A stretch of DNA of 64,000 nucleotides. Source: JABDQA01 sp963824415. Lineage in GTDB: Bacteria; Desulfobacterota; Desulfobulbia; Desulfobulbales; Desulfocapsaceae. Location of the stretch: positions 124,001 through 188,000 of the forward strand of contig CAWGPM010000014.1 in the NCBI GenBank assembly GCA_963824415.1. The letters run 5' to 3'. The notes under the pieces were generated by a model. The model saw only the letters and a list, made by a program, of their open reading frames with translations, did no database searches and was not told the DNA's origin. Shown here one piece after another: positions 17,309 through 25,494 of this stretch. The position numbers and the translations under genes were made by a program. Position 1 is the stretch's first letter; each line of letters opens with the position of its first letter.

Positions 17309-19003
17309 TCAGATAATTCTTGGTTTCAGAAGAATGATCAACTCACGCTTCTGCTTGACTTTTTCTTCGTAGCCGAACAGATAGCGGACAATCGGGATCT
17401 TACCCACAATCGGGGCGAAATTACCTTCAGTGTCATCCACTTCACTGATCAAACCGCCAATCACCAGCATTTCGTTGTCTTTGACCCGCACCGTGGTGCT
17501 CATTTCGCGGACATTGACAACCGGCAGTCCGACCTGCTGACCTTCGAGTCCGATATCTCGATACTCGATCGGCTCTTCAAGTTCCGAGGTGATCGGTACC
17601 AGATTCATGATAACTTCATTATCGTTGAGGATATTGGCGGTCAAGGCCAGGCTGATGCCTGAGAGCACCCGCTCGGTTTCTACCGTATAGGTGAGAAGGG
17701 TCTGTACGCCACCGGTATCCCGGTCCACCTCGATACTGGAGATATAGGTCACATTGCGTCCCACGGAGATCAGGGCCGGCTGGCCGTTCATCACGCTGAT
17801 CTTCGGGTTCGAAAGGACCTGGGTATCGCCCTGAGTTTTAAGAGCATTGAGAAATACGTTAAAGGGCGCAGCATTGAGCGAAATCTTGGAGATAAATCGG
17901 GTCGGATCGTATATCGGGCCTTGATCGGTACCATCATTAAATGAATTGTTTACAGACGAAACATACGGCCATACCTGCCCGCCCCCGCCATCTCCTCTGT
18001 TCGGGTCGCCAAAGGTTACCAGCCCCTGAACGTTAAAGTCTTTCAGGACCGAATTCCAGTTGATACCAATCGAAGAATTGTCTACCAGGTGAACTTCAAT
18101 GATTTTGGCTTCAATAGAGATTTGTTTGTATAGTTCTCCGGTTAAACTGTCAAAATATCTCTGTAGCTCGTCGAGAAGCGGGCGTGGGGCGACTACGGTA
18201 ATGATGCCGATCGGCTTGTCGATAAAGTACTGGACTCCGCCGGAAGAAACACGACGGGTAGCCTGCTGCAGCGGTTCATTGGTTTCCGCAGCCGTATCTG
18301 TTACCAGTGCTTCAGGCGTAACGGCAGTGGTGCTCCACAGGTCGATGATCTTGTCCATATTGGCCTGAACGCTTTCCCAGACATCAAACGTGTTTTCCGG
18401 GCTTTTCAGCTCGATGGTGCCATCAACGTTGGTTGAGAGGTCTGAACTGCCTAAGACATTGCCACCTGTACCGGTAGCGTAATTCTGTCGGATAAACGGC
18501 ATGGCAATTCTGAACTGTCTGGTCTCCTTGTATTTGACAATGATAGTATCGCCCTGCATCTCATGGAAGTAGTCCACCTGCCTGAGCAGGTTGTCGACCG
18601 CCGTGTAAAAATCTTCGGTGGCATTTATATCTACATCGACGAGGACATTCTGGTCAACGTCGCTGGCCCAGGAGACATTCATCTTTTTCAGTGCAGCGAG
18701 CCGCTTCAAAATATCCCAGAGTGGCTGTGGGCCTCGGGTCGATTTGATCGTCGCCCCGACCTTGAGTGCGGTTTCCTCGTCGCTGAGAATGGCCTCGGAC
18801 TCTTCGTCGGAATCAACGATATAGGCGGGAGTCTGATACATTGTCGGCAGCGATTCCGGCGGCTTCTCAATCGGGTTGACAGCAGCCGTCTGCTCCGGCG
18901 GAACGATCGGCTCCTCAACAACCTGACGTTGATTGGTGCACGATGTTGCAAAAACAAGGAGCAGCAGAATAGTCAAATAGTGCATGTGTCTCTTGGTCTT
19001 CAT
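17309..19003 (-). CDS. MshL-type secretin, outer-membrane pilus pore
   Basis: This 564-residue secretin lipoprotein has a signal peptide ending LLLLVFATSC (Cys22). An N-terminal periplasmic part (about 90-300) contains the STN-like ALKKMNVSWASDVDQNVLVD and an N1-like region. The C-terminal pore domain (about 320-564) has VLSNPKISVMNGQPALISVG, VVNVREMSTTVRVKDNEMLV and IVRYLFGYEEKVKQKRELII. It resembles MshL more than PilQ in having no AMIN domains and in being a lipoprotein. It should form the multimeric outer-membrane channel for the pilus. The upstream gene supplies the AMIN and a further STN domain missing here. Confidence 0.88.
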   Translation of the reverse strand: MKTKRHMHYLTILLLLVFATSCTNQRQVVEEPIVPPEQTAAVNPIEKPPESLPTMYQTPAYIVDSDEESEAILSDEETALKVGATIKSTRGPQPLWDILKRLAALKKMNVSWASDVDQNVLVDVDINATEDFYTAVDNLLRQVDYFHEMQGDTIIVKYKETRQFRIAMPFIRQNYATGTGGNVLGSSDLSTNVDGTIELKSPENTFDVWESVQANMDKIIDLWSTTAVTPEALVTDTAAETNEPLQQATRRVSSGGVQYFIDKPIGIITVVAPRPLLDELQRYFDSLTGELYKQISIEAKIIEVHLVDNSSIGINWNSVLKDFNVQGLVTFGDPNRGDGGGGQVWPYVSSVNNSFNDGTDQGPIYDPTRFISKISLNAAPFNVFLNALKTQGDTQVLSNPKISVMNGQPALISVGRNVTYISSIEVDRDTGGVQTLLTYTVETERVLSGISLALTANILNDNEVIMNLVPITSELEEPIEYRDIGLEGQQVGLPVVNVREMSTTVRVKDNEMLVIGGLISEVDDTEGNFAPIVGKIPIVRYLFGYEEKVKQKRELIILLKPRII

Positions 19004-19065
19004 CTTTCAGAACCTCGTCGACATTGGTATCTTTCTGAGTATAGTATCGTTTTGACCTGATCTCA

Positions 19066-20595
19066 TTAGAGATTCCCGGCCGTAACTCTGTTTTCAATAT
19101 ATTTTTTTAGATCGGGACGCATCTGGAACCCAGAAGCCAGCAATGTACGATACTGCTGGGTTGCCAGATCGCGCTTACCCATCTTGTCGTAGATGCGAGC
19201 CTTGCTTACCATCGTGTGGAGGGTGTCTCCATAATAGCTGTCATATGTGTCAAGCAACTTCAGCGCTGCCTCCGGCCGATCATTGTTTTCGCTGAAAGCG
19301 GCATAGCTAATCAGGGCCTCTTTCTTTGGCGGATCGTCGCTGATACTCTGGGCAAAACACTCCAGAGCCTCTGCGGTGCGCTCCATATTGGCTGAGCTTA
19401 TTGCACAATAAAGGGCAGCTCTGGTGTCTGCCGGATCGACGGCGAGTGATTTCTTCGCATAATAGAGAGCCTTGGCGTTGGCTTGCATCCGGCCAAGGTA
19501 GATATTGGCGAGTTTATCGGAGATTTTCACGTTATCCGGCCAGAGCTTATGGGCCTCTTCATAGAGGGCTACGGCTGCTTCAAAATCACTTTGTTTTTCA
19601 AGTTCATGGGCTTTGATCAGCAGCTCTTTGGCCTGCATGATCTCGGCCGGCTGGCTGGCCGATTCTTCGATGATCAAGGCCTCTTCCTTGACAACTTCGA
19701 TGTTGGCCTCGAACGACAAATTGTCTTCTGCCTGCGCTGGCCAGACGAATTGTTTGTTTTTGGGGTATATAATTAGGGTGTTGTAGCGCTCTTCTTTCTG
19801 GAGACCGGTAAGATTCATGATCACATCGAGGGCAAATTCCCATGGGACATCATTCAAGGCCAGGGTCAACGTACCGTTGACGGCTTGATCGACAATAATG
19901 TTCATCCCGGAAATCTGCCTGAAAAGTCTAAAAACATTGTGCAGGTCGATTTTGTAGAAATCAACACTGATACGTTCCCCTTTGTATCCTGAGAACGAAA
20001 AATTATCCTGCAACTCATCAAGTTCGCCAGCACTTTGCTTTTGAGGCATTTGAATCCCGGTGCTTCCTAACTGGGGTGATTCAAAAATCGACTCGTCCAT
20101 GTCGCCCTGCTTTGCATTATCACCAGCTTTCATCGAATTGATATTAATACTGGTTGCACCAGCTACATCGGGTTGCGACAGTATCTTGATATTAAGATTA
20201 TTGTCGATCCGCTGCACGTCGTAGGTAGCGTTTTCACTGATAGTGAATTCAAAACGGGCCAGAGATGGGTCCTGATCCTTCAGCATCGAGACTTGCAAAC
20301 TGGCAAGTTGGTTCTGTGGCAAGATATTTTCAGGATTGATGCTGGTATCCAACTCGGTATCGGCGATATCGACGATTAACCGGTACGGATCGAAGCGCTC
20401 GGATACCGTGTAGGCCGGCGCTGTATTACCGAGAATATTCATCTCGAGGCTGTCCGTGCCGATATCGGTGGTGACGCTGGAGATCTGATACTTGGTCTGC
20501 GTCTGACTTGCGGCAACGGAGGGGTCAAGCCCCACTTGGTAGGCGCAAATGATGGAGAAAATGGCCAATAATGTAGTTATAAACCTGGTATACAT
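19066..20595 (-). CDS. AMIN-STN-TPR protein of the pilus cluster (PilQ N-terminal half-like)
   Basis: This 509-residue exported protein has a signal peptide (about 1-28), a PilQ-type AMIN domain (about 38-135, with SERFDPYRLIVDIADTEL) that in relatives binds peptidoglycan, and a secretin/TonB N-terminal domain (about 200-280, RISVDFYKIDLHNVFRLFRQ and ALNDVPWEFALDVIMNLTGL). From about 310 to 500 it has TPR-like helices. The secretin pore domain is absent and is encoded by the next gene. It thus looks like the front half of PilQ fused to a TPR module. It starts 3 bases after pilP, with GAGGGAGAA upstream of the ATG. Confidence 0.85.
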   Translation of the reverse strand: MYTRFITTLLAIFSIICAYQVGLDPSVAASQTQTKYQISSVTTDIGTDSLEMNILGNTAPAYTVSERFDPYRLIVDIADTELDTSINPENILPQNQLASLQVSMLKDQDPSLARFEFTISENATYDVQRIDNNLNIKILSQPDVAGATSININSMKAGDNAKQGDMDESIFESPQLGSTGIQMPQKQSAGELDELQDNFSFSGYKGERISVDFYKIDLHNVFRLFRQISGMNIIVDQAVNGTLTLALNDVPWEFALDVIMNLTGLQKEERYNTLIIYPKNKQFVWPAQAEDNLSFEANIEVVKEEALIIEESASQPAEIMQAKELLIKAHELEKQSDFEAAVALYEEAHKLWPDNVKISDKLANIYLGRMQANAKALYYAKKSLAVDPADTRAALYCAISSANMERTAEALECFAQSISDDPPKKEALISYAAFSENNDRPEAALKLLDTYDSYYGDTLHTMVSKARIYDKMGKRDLATQQYRTLLASGFQMRPDLKKYIENRVTAGNL

Positions 20596-20598
20596 TGT

Positions 20599-21138
20599 CT
20601 ATTCTTCTCCCTCTTTCTTTAAAACCATAGCGATTTCGTTTTTAAGCGTTTTGCCGCTACGGGTTTGTGCGGTTTCTTCTATGATAACTCTATCTTCAGC
20701 TATTTGCGTAATCACTCCACGCCGGCCGATCTTCATGCCCTCTTCGATGATGTATCCTCTGCCGGTAAAATCCTGTACCATCGCGTATGGGTTGTTTCCT
20801 GTCAGCATGAGTGCAACCAGGGTCAACTGGCCCGGTTCGAACAGCTGCATACCGGTAAGAACTTCGTTGTTTTCGACGATCTCATCGGGTTTGACCGGGT
20901 TCGTCCGAGCCGGGCCGGAGACAAACGGGGCAAACGGATCAGGTCTGTCTTCGGTCTGATATTCATAATCAGAGGTACTTTTTTCGATTTCGATCGGCAC
21001 GGTTTCTTCTGGCGTTGCAGCCTTGTCTTCTTGGGCGTCTGCGGCAAACAGAGCAGGAGCCAGAAAAAAGACCAGCAGGAGAACTCCGATACTGACCATG
21101 CGTCTTCTAAGGCTTTGTCGGCAAAGTATCATTTTCAT
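20599..21138 (-). CDS. pilP: PilP, pilus assembly lipoprotein-like protein
   Basis: PilP links the PilNO inner-membrane complex to the secretin. The conserved region starts with DRPDPFAPF and continues LTGMQLFEPGQLTLVALML and FTGRGYIIEEGMKIGRRGVI, the PilP HR domain. The start is uncertain. ATG 21138 gives a hydrophobic signal or anchor (MVSIGVLLLVFFLAPALFA) after a basic stretch and no overlap with the secretin-side genes. A longer reading from 21186 overlaps pilO by 26 bases. I see no lipobox Cys at the usual place, so it may be anchored by its N-terminal helix rather than by lipid. Confidence 0.88.
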   Translation of the reverse strand: MKMILCRQSLRRRMVSIGVLLLVFFLAPALFAADAQEDKAATPEETVPIEIEKSTSDYEYQTEDRPDPFAPFVSGPARTNPVKPDEIVENNEVLTGMQLFEPGQLTLVALMLTGNNPYAMVQDFTGRGYIIEEGMKIGRRGVITQIAEDRVIIEETAQTRSGKTLKNEIAMVLKKEGEE

Positions 21139-21160
21139 GAAGTGCTCGTGGGAAGAGTGT

Positions 21161-21796
21161 CTATTTCCTCTTCTTTTTCTTGTCATCTTCTTTCGGTAAC
21201 TCTTTGTTCGTAAATCGATAAGTTACCAACTGACCACTGGCGCTGACTATCCATTCGCCCAAATCTGATTTCTTGGGAGAGCCTGCCGATAAATTCGTCA
21301 CGCTGACGATACGATCCAATTTGCTCACTTGATCCAGAAATCCGCCGATGTTGTGATAGGGGCCACTTATGCTGATTGCAACAGGTACCTCGTTATAGAA
21401 ATCTCTCTGAACTTCCCCTTTGGGGGTAAAAGACACGAAATCCAGCCCGGCATTTCTACCCAGGGCTGAAATGTCGGTAAGCAGTTTGGGGATCTCCGCC
21501 TTCGTGGGCAGCATCTTGGCAGCCTCTTCGAATTCCTCTTCCACCTTGGTTACCTGGGCAAGCAGGATCGGAAGCCGCCGCTTTTTCTCCCGCAGGTTCT
21601 GGATCTCCTTCACCAGTTTGTCACGGGTTACTTCGAGGCCTTTGATTTCATCCACCTTGGGCTGGAAATAGAGAAAGTAAAAGAGTGCGACTGGAAGGAT
21701 CAACAGAGCAGCCGCAAGCAGAAACTTATATTTCCTGTCGAGCGGTATGTACTTCTGGTCAAGGAACGCTGCAAATTTTGTATTGCCCTTATTCAT
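21161..21796 (-). CDS. pilO: PilO, type IV pilus inner-membrane protein
   Basis: The 211-residue bitopic protein has a short cytoplasmic start, a transmembrane helix (about 25-47, LLAAALLILPVALFYFLYF), a periplasmic coiled coil (about 50-90) and a ferredoxin-like domain with LLTDISALGRNAGLDFVSFT and SGPYHNIGGFLDQVSKLDRI, typical of PilO. It pairs with PilN to form the alignment complex. The C-terminus is unusually Lys/Asp-rich. It lies between pilN and pilP in the usual order. Confidence 0.95.
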   Translation of the reverse strand: MNKGNTKFAAFLDQKYIPLDRKYKFLLAAALLILPVALFYFLYFQPKVDEIKGLEVTRDKLVKEIQNLREKKRRLPILLAQVTKVEEEFEEAAKMLPTKAEIPKLLTDISALGRNAGLDFVSFTPKGEVQRDFYNEVPVAISISGPYHNIGGFLDQVSKLDRIVSVTNLSAGSPKKSDLGEWIVSASGQLVTYRFTNKELPKEDDKKKKRK

Positions 21797-21820
21797 GATC
21801 TGATCGTTTCCCTGAAATAG

Positions 21821-22414
21821 TTACTGCTGCTTGTCTTGTTCGTCTGCCTGGGTCTCTCCGGCGGGCTTTGGAGACGACACGCTTGCAGAAATTGAAAATG
21901 ACTTCAGGTCGTTGCCGCTTACATTTTTCAATGAGGTGTTACTCAGGTTGACGTCGGTAAAGTATGCTGATTTATCCGTCAGGTTCTCCATGAATTCGGC
22001 GATGGTCTTGTTGTCAAGCGCGTATCCGGACAGGGCGAGACTGCCTCCGTTCTGTTTGAATGAGGTGATCCACATGCGCTTGTGATCGATAATTTTTGCA
22101 ACCTCATCGAGAATATGAACGGTCAAGGAAGAGTCAGTCTTGAGCTGGTTGATAATTTTTATCTTGTTATTCAGATCCAGCCTTTTCTGCTCAAGAGCCG
22201 CAATTTCTTTTATAACGGCGTCAAAAGAGTTCTTTTCTTCTGTTTTAGCAACAATATCTTTATTGATTTCTGTTATCTTTGAGTTCAGTAAGATACCGGT
22301 CAGACCAAGGAGAACAAGAACGGCAAGAAAAACCAGACCGAAGGCCAGCAATTGGTTACGCGCCTTGGTCCGTTTTTTAAGCTGTCGTATTGGAAGAAGA
22401 TTTATTCTGAGCAT
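21821..22414 (-). CDS. pilN: PilN, type IV pilus inner-membrane protein
   Basis: PilN starts with the signature MLRINLLPIR, whose INLLP segment is the part that docks on cytoplasmic PilM. A transmembrane helix follows (about 22-45), then a coiled coil (about 48-95) and a periplasmic ferredoxin-like domain containing RMWITSFKQNGGSLALSGYA. At 197 residues it is of usual length, with a Pro/Gly/Gln-rich end. It starts 24 bases after pilM. Confidence 0.94.
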   Translation of the reverse strand: MLRINLLPIRQLKKRTKARNQLLAFGLVFLAVLVLLGLTGILLNSKITEINKDIVAKTEEKNSFDAVIKEIAALEQKRLDLNNKIKIINQLKTDSSLTVHILDEVAKIIDHKRMWITSFKQNGGSLALSGYALDNKTIAEFMENLTDKSAYFTDVNLSNTSLKNVSGNDLKSFSISASVSSPKPAGETQADEQDKQQ

Positions 22415-22438
22415 AAATCACCGATTTCCGTAATATTC

Positions 22439-23486
22439 CTATATTACCGAGGGCCTGATGGCGATGCCTGAGGCGATGGCCATTTCCGGTCCGACATTTT
22501 TCAGATATTCGGGGTCGATTTTCCGCCGGTTAGAAGTCATCTTGGCAAATGGATTAAACTGTATGACCTCGATGCCCGTCTCCTGGCTAAGATAATCGGC
22601 CAGGCCGGAAACCTTGGAACCCCCACCGCTCAGCACCAGTTTTACCAGCGGTGCATCAGGATAGTTGGAGCGGTACAGATCGATCGCCTTTTTGATCTCC
22701 AGGACCCACTGGGTGCAGACCGAGGAAAAGATCTCCTCCAACTCCTGCTGCTGCTCCCCGGCTGACTGAGCACCGAGCTTGATCGCTTCGGCTTCGTCAA
22801 AATCGAGATCCAACTGGCTCATGATCTGTTCGGTCAACTGCCGGCTGCCGACAACGATGTCACGGGCAACGACCGACATGCCGCCGGAGATGATGTTGAT
22901 GTTCATCTTCGAGGCGCCGATATCGATCAAGGGCGACATTTTCCGACTTGGGGGAGTTATACTCGTAAGTGTTTTCCAGAGCGAACCCGTCCACATCGAC
23001 AATTGTTGCCTGCAGGCCGATGGAGTCGAGCATCTCGAGATAGTCGTCGACGATCTCTTTCTTCGCAGCCACCAGCATTACATCGGTGCGCTCGTGGTCG
23101 GGGGTGTTGGTTTTGAGGTCCTGAAAATCGAGATAGACATCCTGGATGTCAAACGGAATATACTGCTCCGCTTCGGACATGATGTGAGCTTCCATGTCCT
23201 TTTCATTCATCACAGCCAGGTTGACCTTTTTGACGATAACCGAATAGCCGGAAATCGAGAAGCCGACCTTTTTCTTCTTTATTTTCAGATTTTTAAACAG
23301 ATTAGAAATGGCAGCCGCGACGACCTCCGGTTCATTGAGGGCGCCGTCGTCGACGGCTCCCTCGGGAAGAACCGCACTGCCCAGACTGACGACCGAGTAG
23401 GCCTTGTCTGTCCGTTTTAGCTGGCACACCTTAACTGAGTGCGAGCCGATATCTACACCAACAACTAGTTGCGCGGAGGAAAACAT
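22439..23486 (-). pseudogene. pilM: pilM, interrupted by a one-base frameshift in this sequence
   Basis: PilM is an actin-like cytoplasmic ATPase fold that binds PilN. The first part (from ATG 23486) reads VVGVDIGSHSVKVCQLKR through VDVDGFALENTYEYNSPK. The second part, in another frame, begins IDIGASKMNINIISGG and runs to LSGGGSKVSGLADYL and the natural stop. The break lies at the GGG run at 22931-22933 (CCC on the coding strand). Removing one of these bases restores VALIDIGASK and gives a single 348-residue protein, the normal PilM length. Everything else is intact, so this is either a sequencing or assembly error in a homopolymer or a very recent mutation. An ordinary pseudogene history is unlikely. 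Confidence 0.9.
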
Positions 23487-23904
23487 AATATTTGCATCAG
23501 TAGTTGTGGAATATCAATTTCCATTTTGTGTCAGGAATTAGCCAATAAACCTAAGACTTTCAATACTTAAATTACATTTAGGACATAAAAAACATGCTTT
23601 GTCAAGGAAAACGAGAAAAATAGTTAAAAATTTTTCCTATTTTAAACAGGTATTTATTGGCACAAGTAAAAATTTTTATACTCGTTTGTGGCGATAAAAA
23701 CACCATAAAACTACAACATGTGGTGAGCCGGGAACCGCGCCATCAGTATGTGGTGTATCAGATTTCTAGTCCACTGTTAATTATGGAAAAATAAACCATC
23801 CCCGGTGAAATCCGCCGATCGTTGTTGTAAATAGAAACGAATTACAGTAGCTTTGCGCTGGCTATTCAAAATACGGCGCAGACAGTGCTAAAACAGAGGT
23901 TACC
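23487..23904. other. AT-rich divergent spacer between pilM and lepB
   Basis: No gene is visible in these 418 bases. The part next to pilM (23487-23700) is much more AT-rich than the surrounding genes, as expected for promoters firing left. No sigma-54 element with correct spacing was found. The right half should hold the lepB promoter, but no clear -35/-10 pair stands out. Confidence 0.6.
23577..23605 (-). promoter_or_regulatory. Possible sigma-70 promoter of the pil operon
   Basis: On the minus strand a perfect -35 box TTGACA (23600-23605) is followed after 17-19 bases by only a moderate -10 (CCTAAA or TAAATG). It lies about 95-115 bases upstream of pilM. The -10 match is weak, so this is tentative. 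Confidence 0.35.
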
Positions 23905-24555
23905 GTGGTGGAACCAAGAGAACAGAAAAAGAAATCAACCTTTAGAGAGTATGCTGAAGCCATCATTGTTGCGGTATTGCTGGCTCTGTTTATCCGGACT
24001 TTCGTTATCCAGGCATTCAAGATACCCTCAGGTTCGATGTTGCCCACCCTGCTGATCGGTGATCACCTGCTGGTCAACAAGTTTATCTACGGCATCCGGG
24101 TGCCCTTCAACGGCAAGGTACTGGTACCGATCAAGGAGCCGAAGTCCGGCGATATCATCGTTTTTAAATTTCCGAAGGATCGATCAATAGACTATATTAA
24201 AAGGGTGGTCGGTGTACCCGGTGATACGATCCAGGTGAAGAACAAGAAACTTTACCGCAACAGCAAACAGGTCGATGACCCGCACGCCCACTTCACCTCG
24301 ACCATCGTCCTGCCCGCCGGGGTAAGCCCCAAGGATAATTTTGGCCCGATCACCGTACCCGAAGGAAAGTATTTCGTTATGGGTGACAATCGGGACAACA
24401 GCTCGGACAGCCGCTTCTGGGGGTTTGTCGACAAGCGCGACGTGCTGGGCAAGGCGATCATTATCTACTGGTCCTGGGATATAGACAAACCGCTTATTTC
24501 GACCGATCGATTTGCTTCTATTCGCTGGGACCGGCTGGCCGATATCATCCGCTGA
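23905..24555 (+). CDS. lepB: Signal peptidase I
   Basis: LepB cleaves signal peptides of exported proteins at the outer face of the inner membrane. The 216-residue protein has an N-terminal transmembrane helix (about 17-37), the catalytic serine in IPSGSMLPTLL (Ser44), the catalytic lysine in IDYIKRVVGVPGD (Lys99) and the box E motif MGDNRDNSSDSR. The start is GTG, with a second GTG directly after it; the N-terminal MVEPREQKKK gives a normal short cytoplasmic tail. A single transmembrane segment fits the short form of the family. Confidence 0.95.
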   Translation: MVEPREQKKKSTFREYAEAIIVAVLLALFIRTFVIQAFKIPSGSMLPTLLIGDHLLVNKFIYGIRVPFNGKVLVPIKEPKSGDIIVFKFPKDRSIDYIKRVVGVPGDTIQVKNKKLYRNSKQVDDPHAHFTSTIVLPAGVSPKDNFGPITVPEGKYFVMGDNRDNSSDSRFWGFVDKRDVLGKAIIIYWSWDIDKPLISTDRFASIRWDRLADIIR

Positions 24556-24567
24556 GCTGGCTGTTCA

Positions 24568-25272
24568 CTATTTCTTCTCAAGTATAACCGGTAGGCGCCG
24601 CACCACCTCGATCGACTCAGGCGTCACCTGCGCCTGGTAGGCAAGGATTTTTACCCCCTGCTGAACCACGTTTGAGAGGGTGCGCGCATAGAGCGGGTCG
24701 ATCGCCGCCGCCGGGGAAAACCGGTCGCCATCGGACCGCTGCACCAGAAAAAATATTACCCCCGCATGCCCTTCCGAGACGAGGCGGGCCAGCTCGAGCA
24801 GGTGTTTGGTGCCGCGGGAGGTAACCGCATCCGGAAACAGTGCGCAGCCGTCTTCCACCAGCGAGCAGTTCTTGACTTCGATAAAGGTCTTTTTTTCACC
24901 GTACTCAAGCACCATATCGAGCCTGCTCCCTTCGGAGGTCTTGACTTCCTTGCTGAGGCGATCGAATTTTCTGAATTCCTCAACCCTGCCTGACTCCAAG
25001 GCCTCAGCCACGATCGCGTTGGTGCGTGAGGTATTGACCCCGATCCAGGTCGCGCCGTTGTAAACCATCTCCAGGGTATGCGGATATTTGCGCTTCGGGT
25101 TGTCGGAGGTCGAATAGCAAACCGGACTGCCCGGCTCCGAGCAGCTGCGCATCGAACCGGAATTGGGACAGTGGATGGTCAATTCCTGACCGTTTTCGAG
25201 CCTGACATCTGCGAGAAATCGTTTATATCTCTTCAGCAGTGTTGCCGTCTCGAGCTTTACAGGAAAATGCAT
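24568..25272 (-). CDS. sfsA: SfsA-family nuclease
   Basis: This 234-residue member of the SfsA family was first described as a sugar fermentation stimulation protein; relatives act as DNA/RNA nucleases. Motifs include RYKRFLADVRLENG, CPNSGSMRSC, GVNTSRTNAIVAEAL and a PD-(D/E)XK-like core LDMVLEYGEKKTFIEVKNCS with DAVTSRGTKHLLEL. An OB-like N-terminal part and nuclease C-terminal part are both complete. It converges on lepB with only 12 bases between the stops. Confidence 0.93.
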   Translation of the reverse strand: MHFPVKLETATLLKRYKRFLADVRLENGQELTIHCPNSGSMRSCSEPGSPVCYSTSDNPKRKYPHTLEMVYNGATWIGVNTSRTNAIVAEALESGRVEEFRKFDRLSKEVKTSEGSRLDMVLEYGEKKTFIEVKNCSLVEDGCALFPDAVTSRGTKHLLELARLVSEGHAGVIFFLVQRSDGDRFSPAAAIDPLYARTLSNVVQQGVKILAYQAQVTPESIEVVRRLPVILEKK

Positions 25273-25494
25273 GATTTCTCGCTGGAATTTTGGTGGTGCA
25301 GATGCTATTAGTAAAACAGGTAGGTGGAGCGGCCCGAAAACGCCTGAAATACATCTAACTGTTTTTTATCAGAGAAATTATCCGGTATCTATCAAGGCTT
25401 TTCGCGGCCCTCTACACCGGCCTGAACCGTCAACCGGGCAGAACCTGCTCAGCAGGTGTGCTTGTGATACTAATCCTGTAGGAGAACCATTGCC

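Noticed and set aside
23658..23683. TGGCAC upstream of pilM resembling a sigma-54 -24 element
   Set aside because: No GC doublet lies at the required -12 spacing and it points away from pilM.
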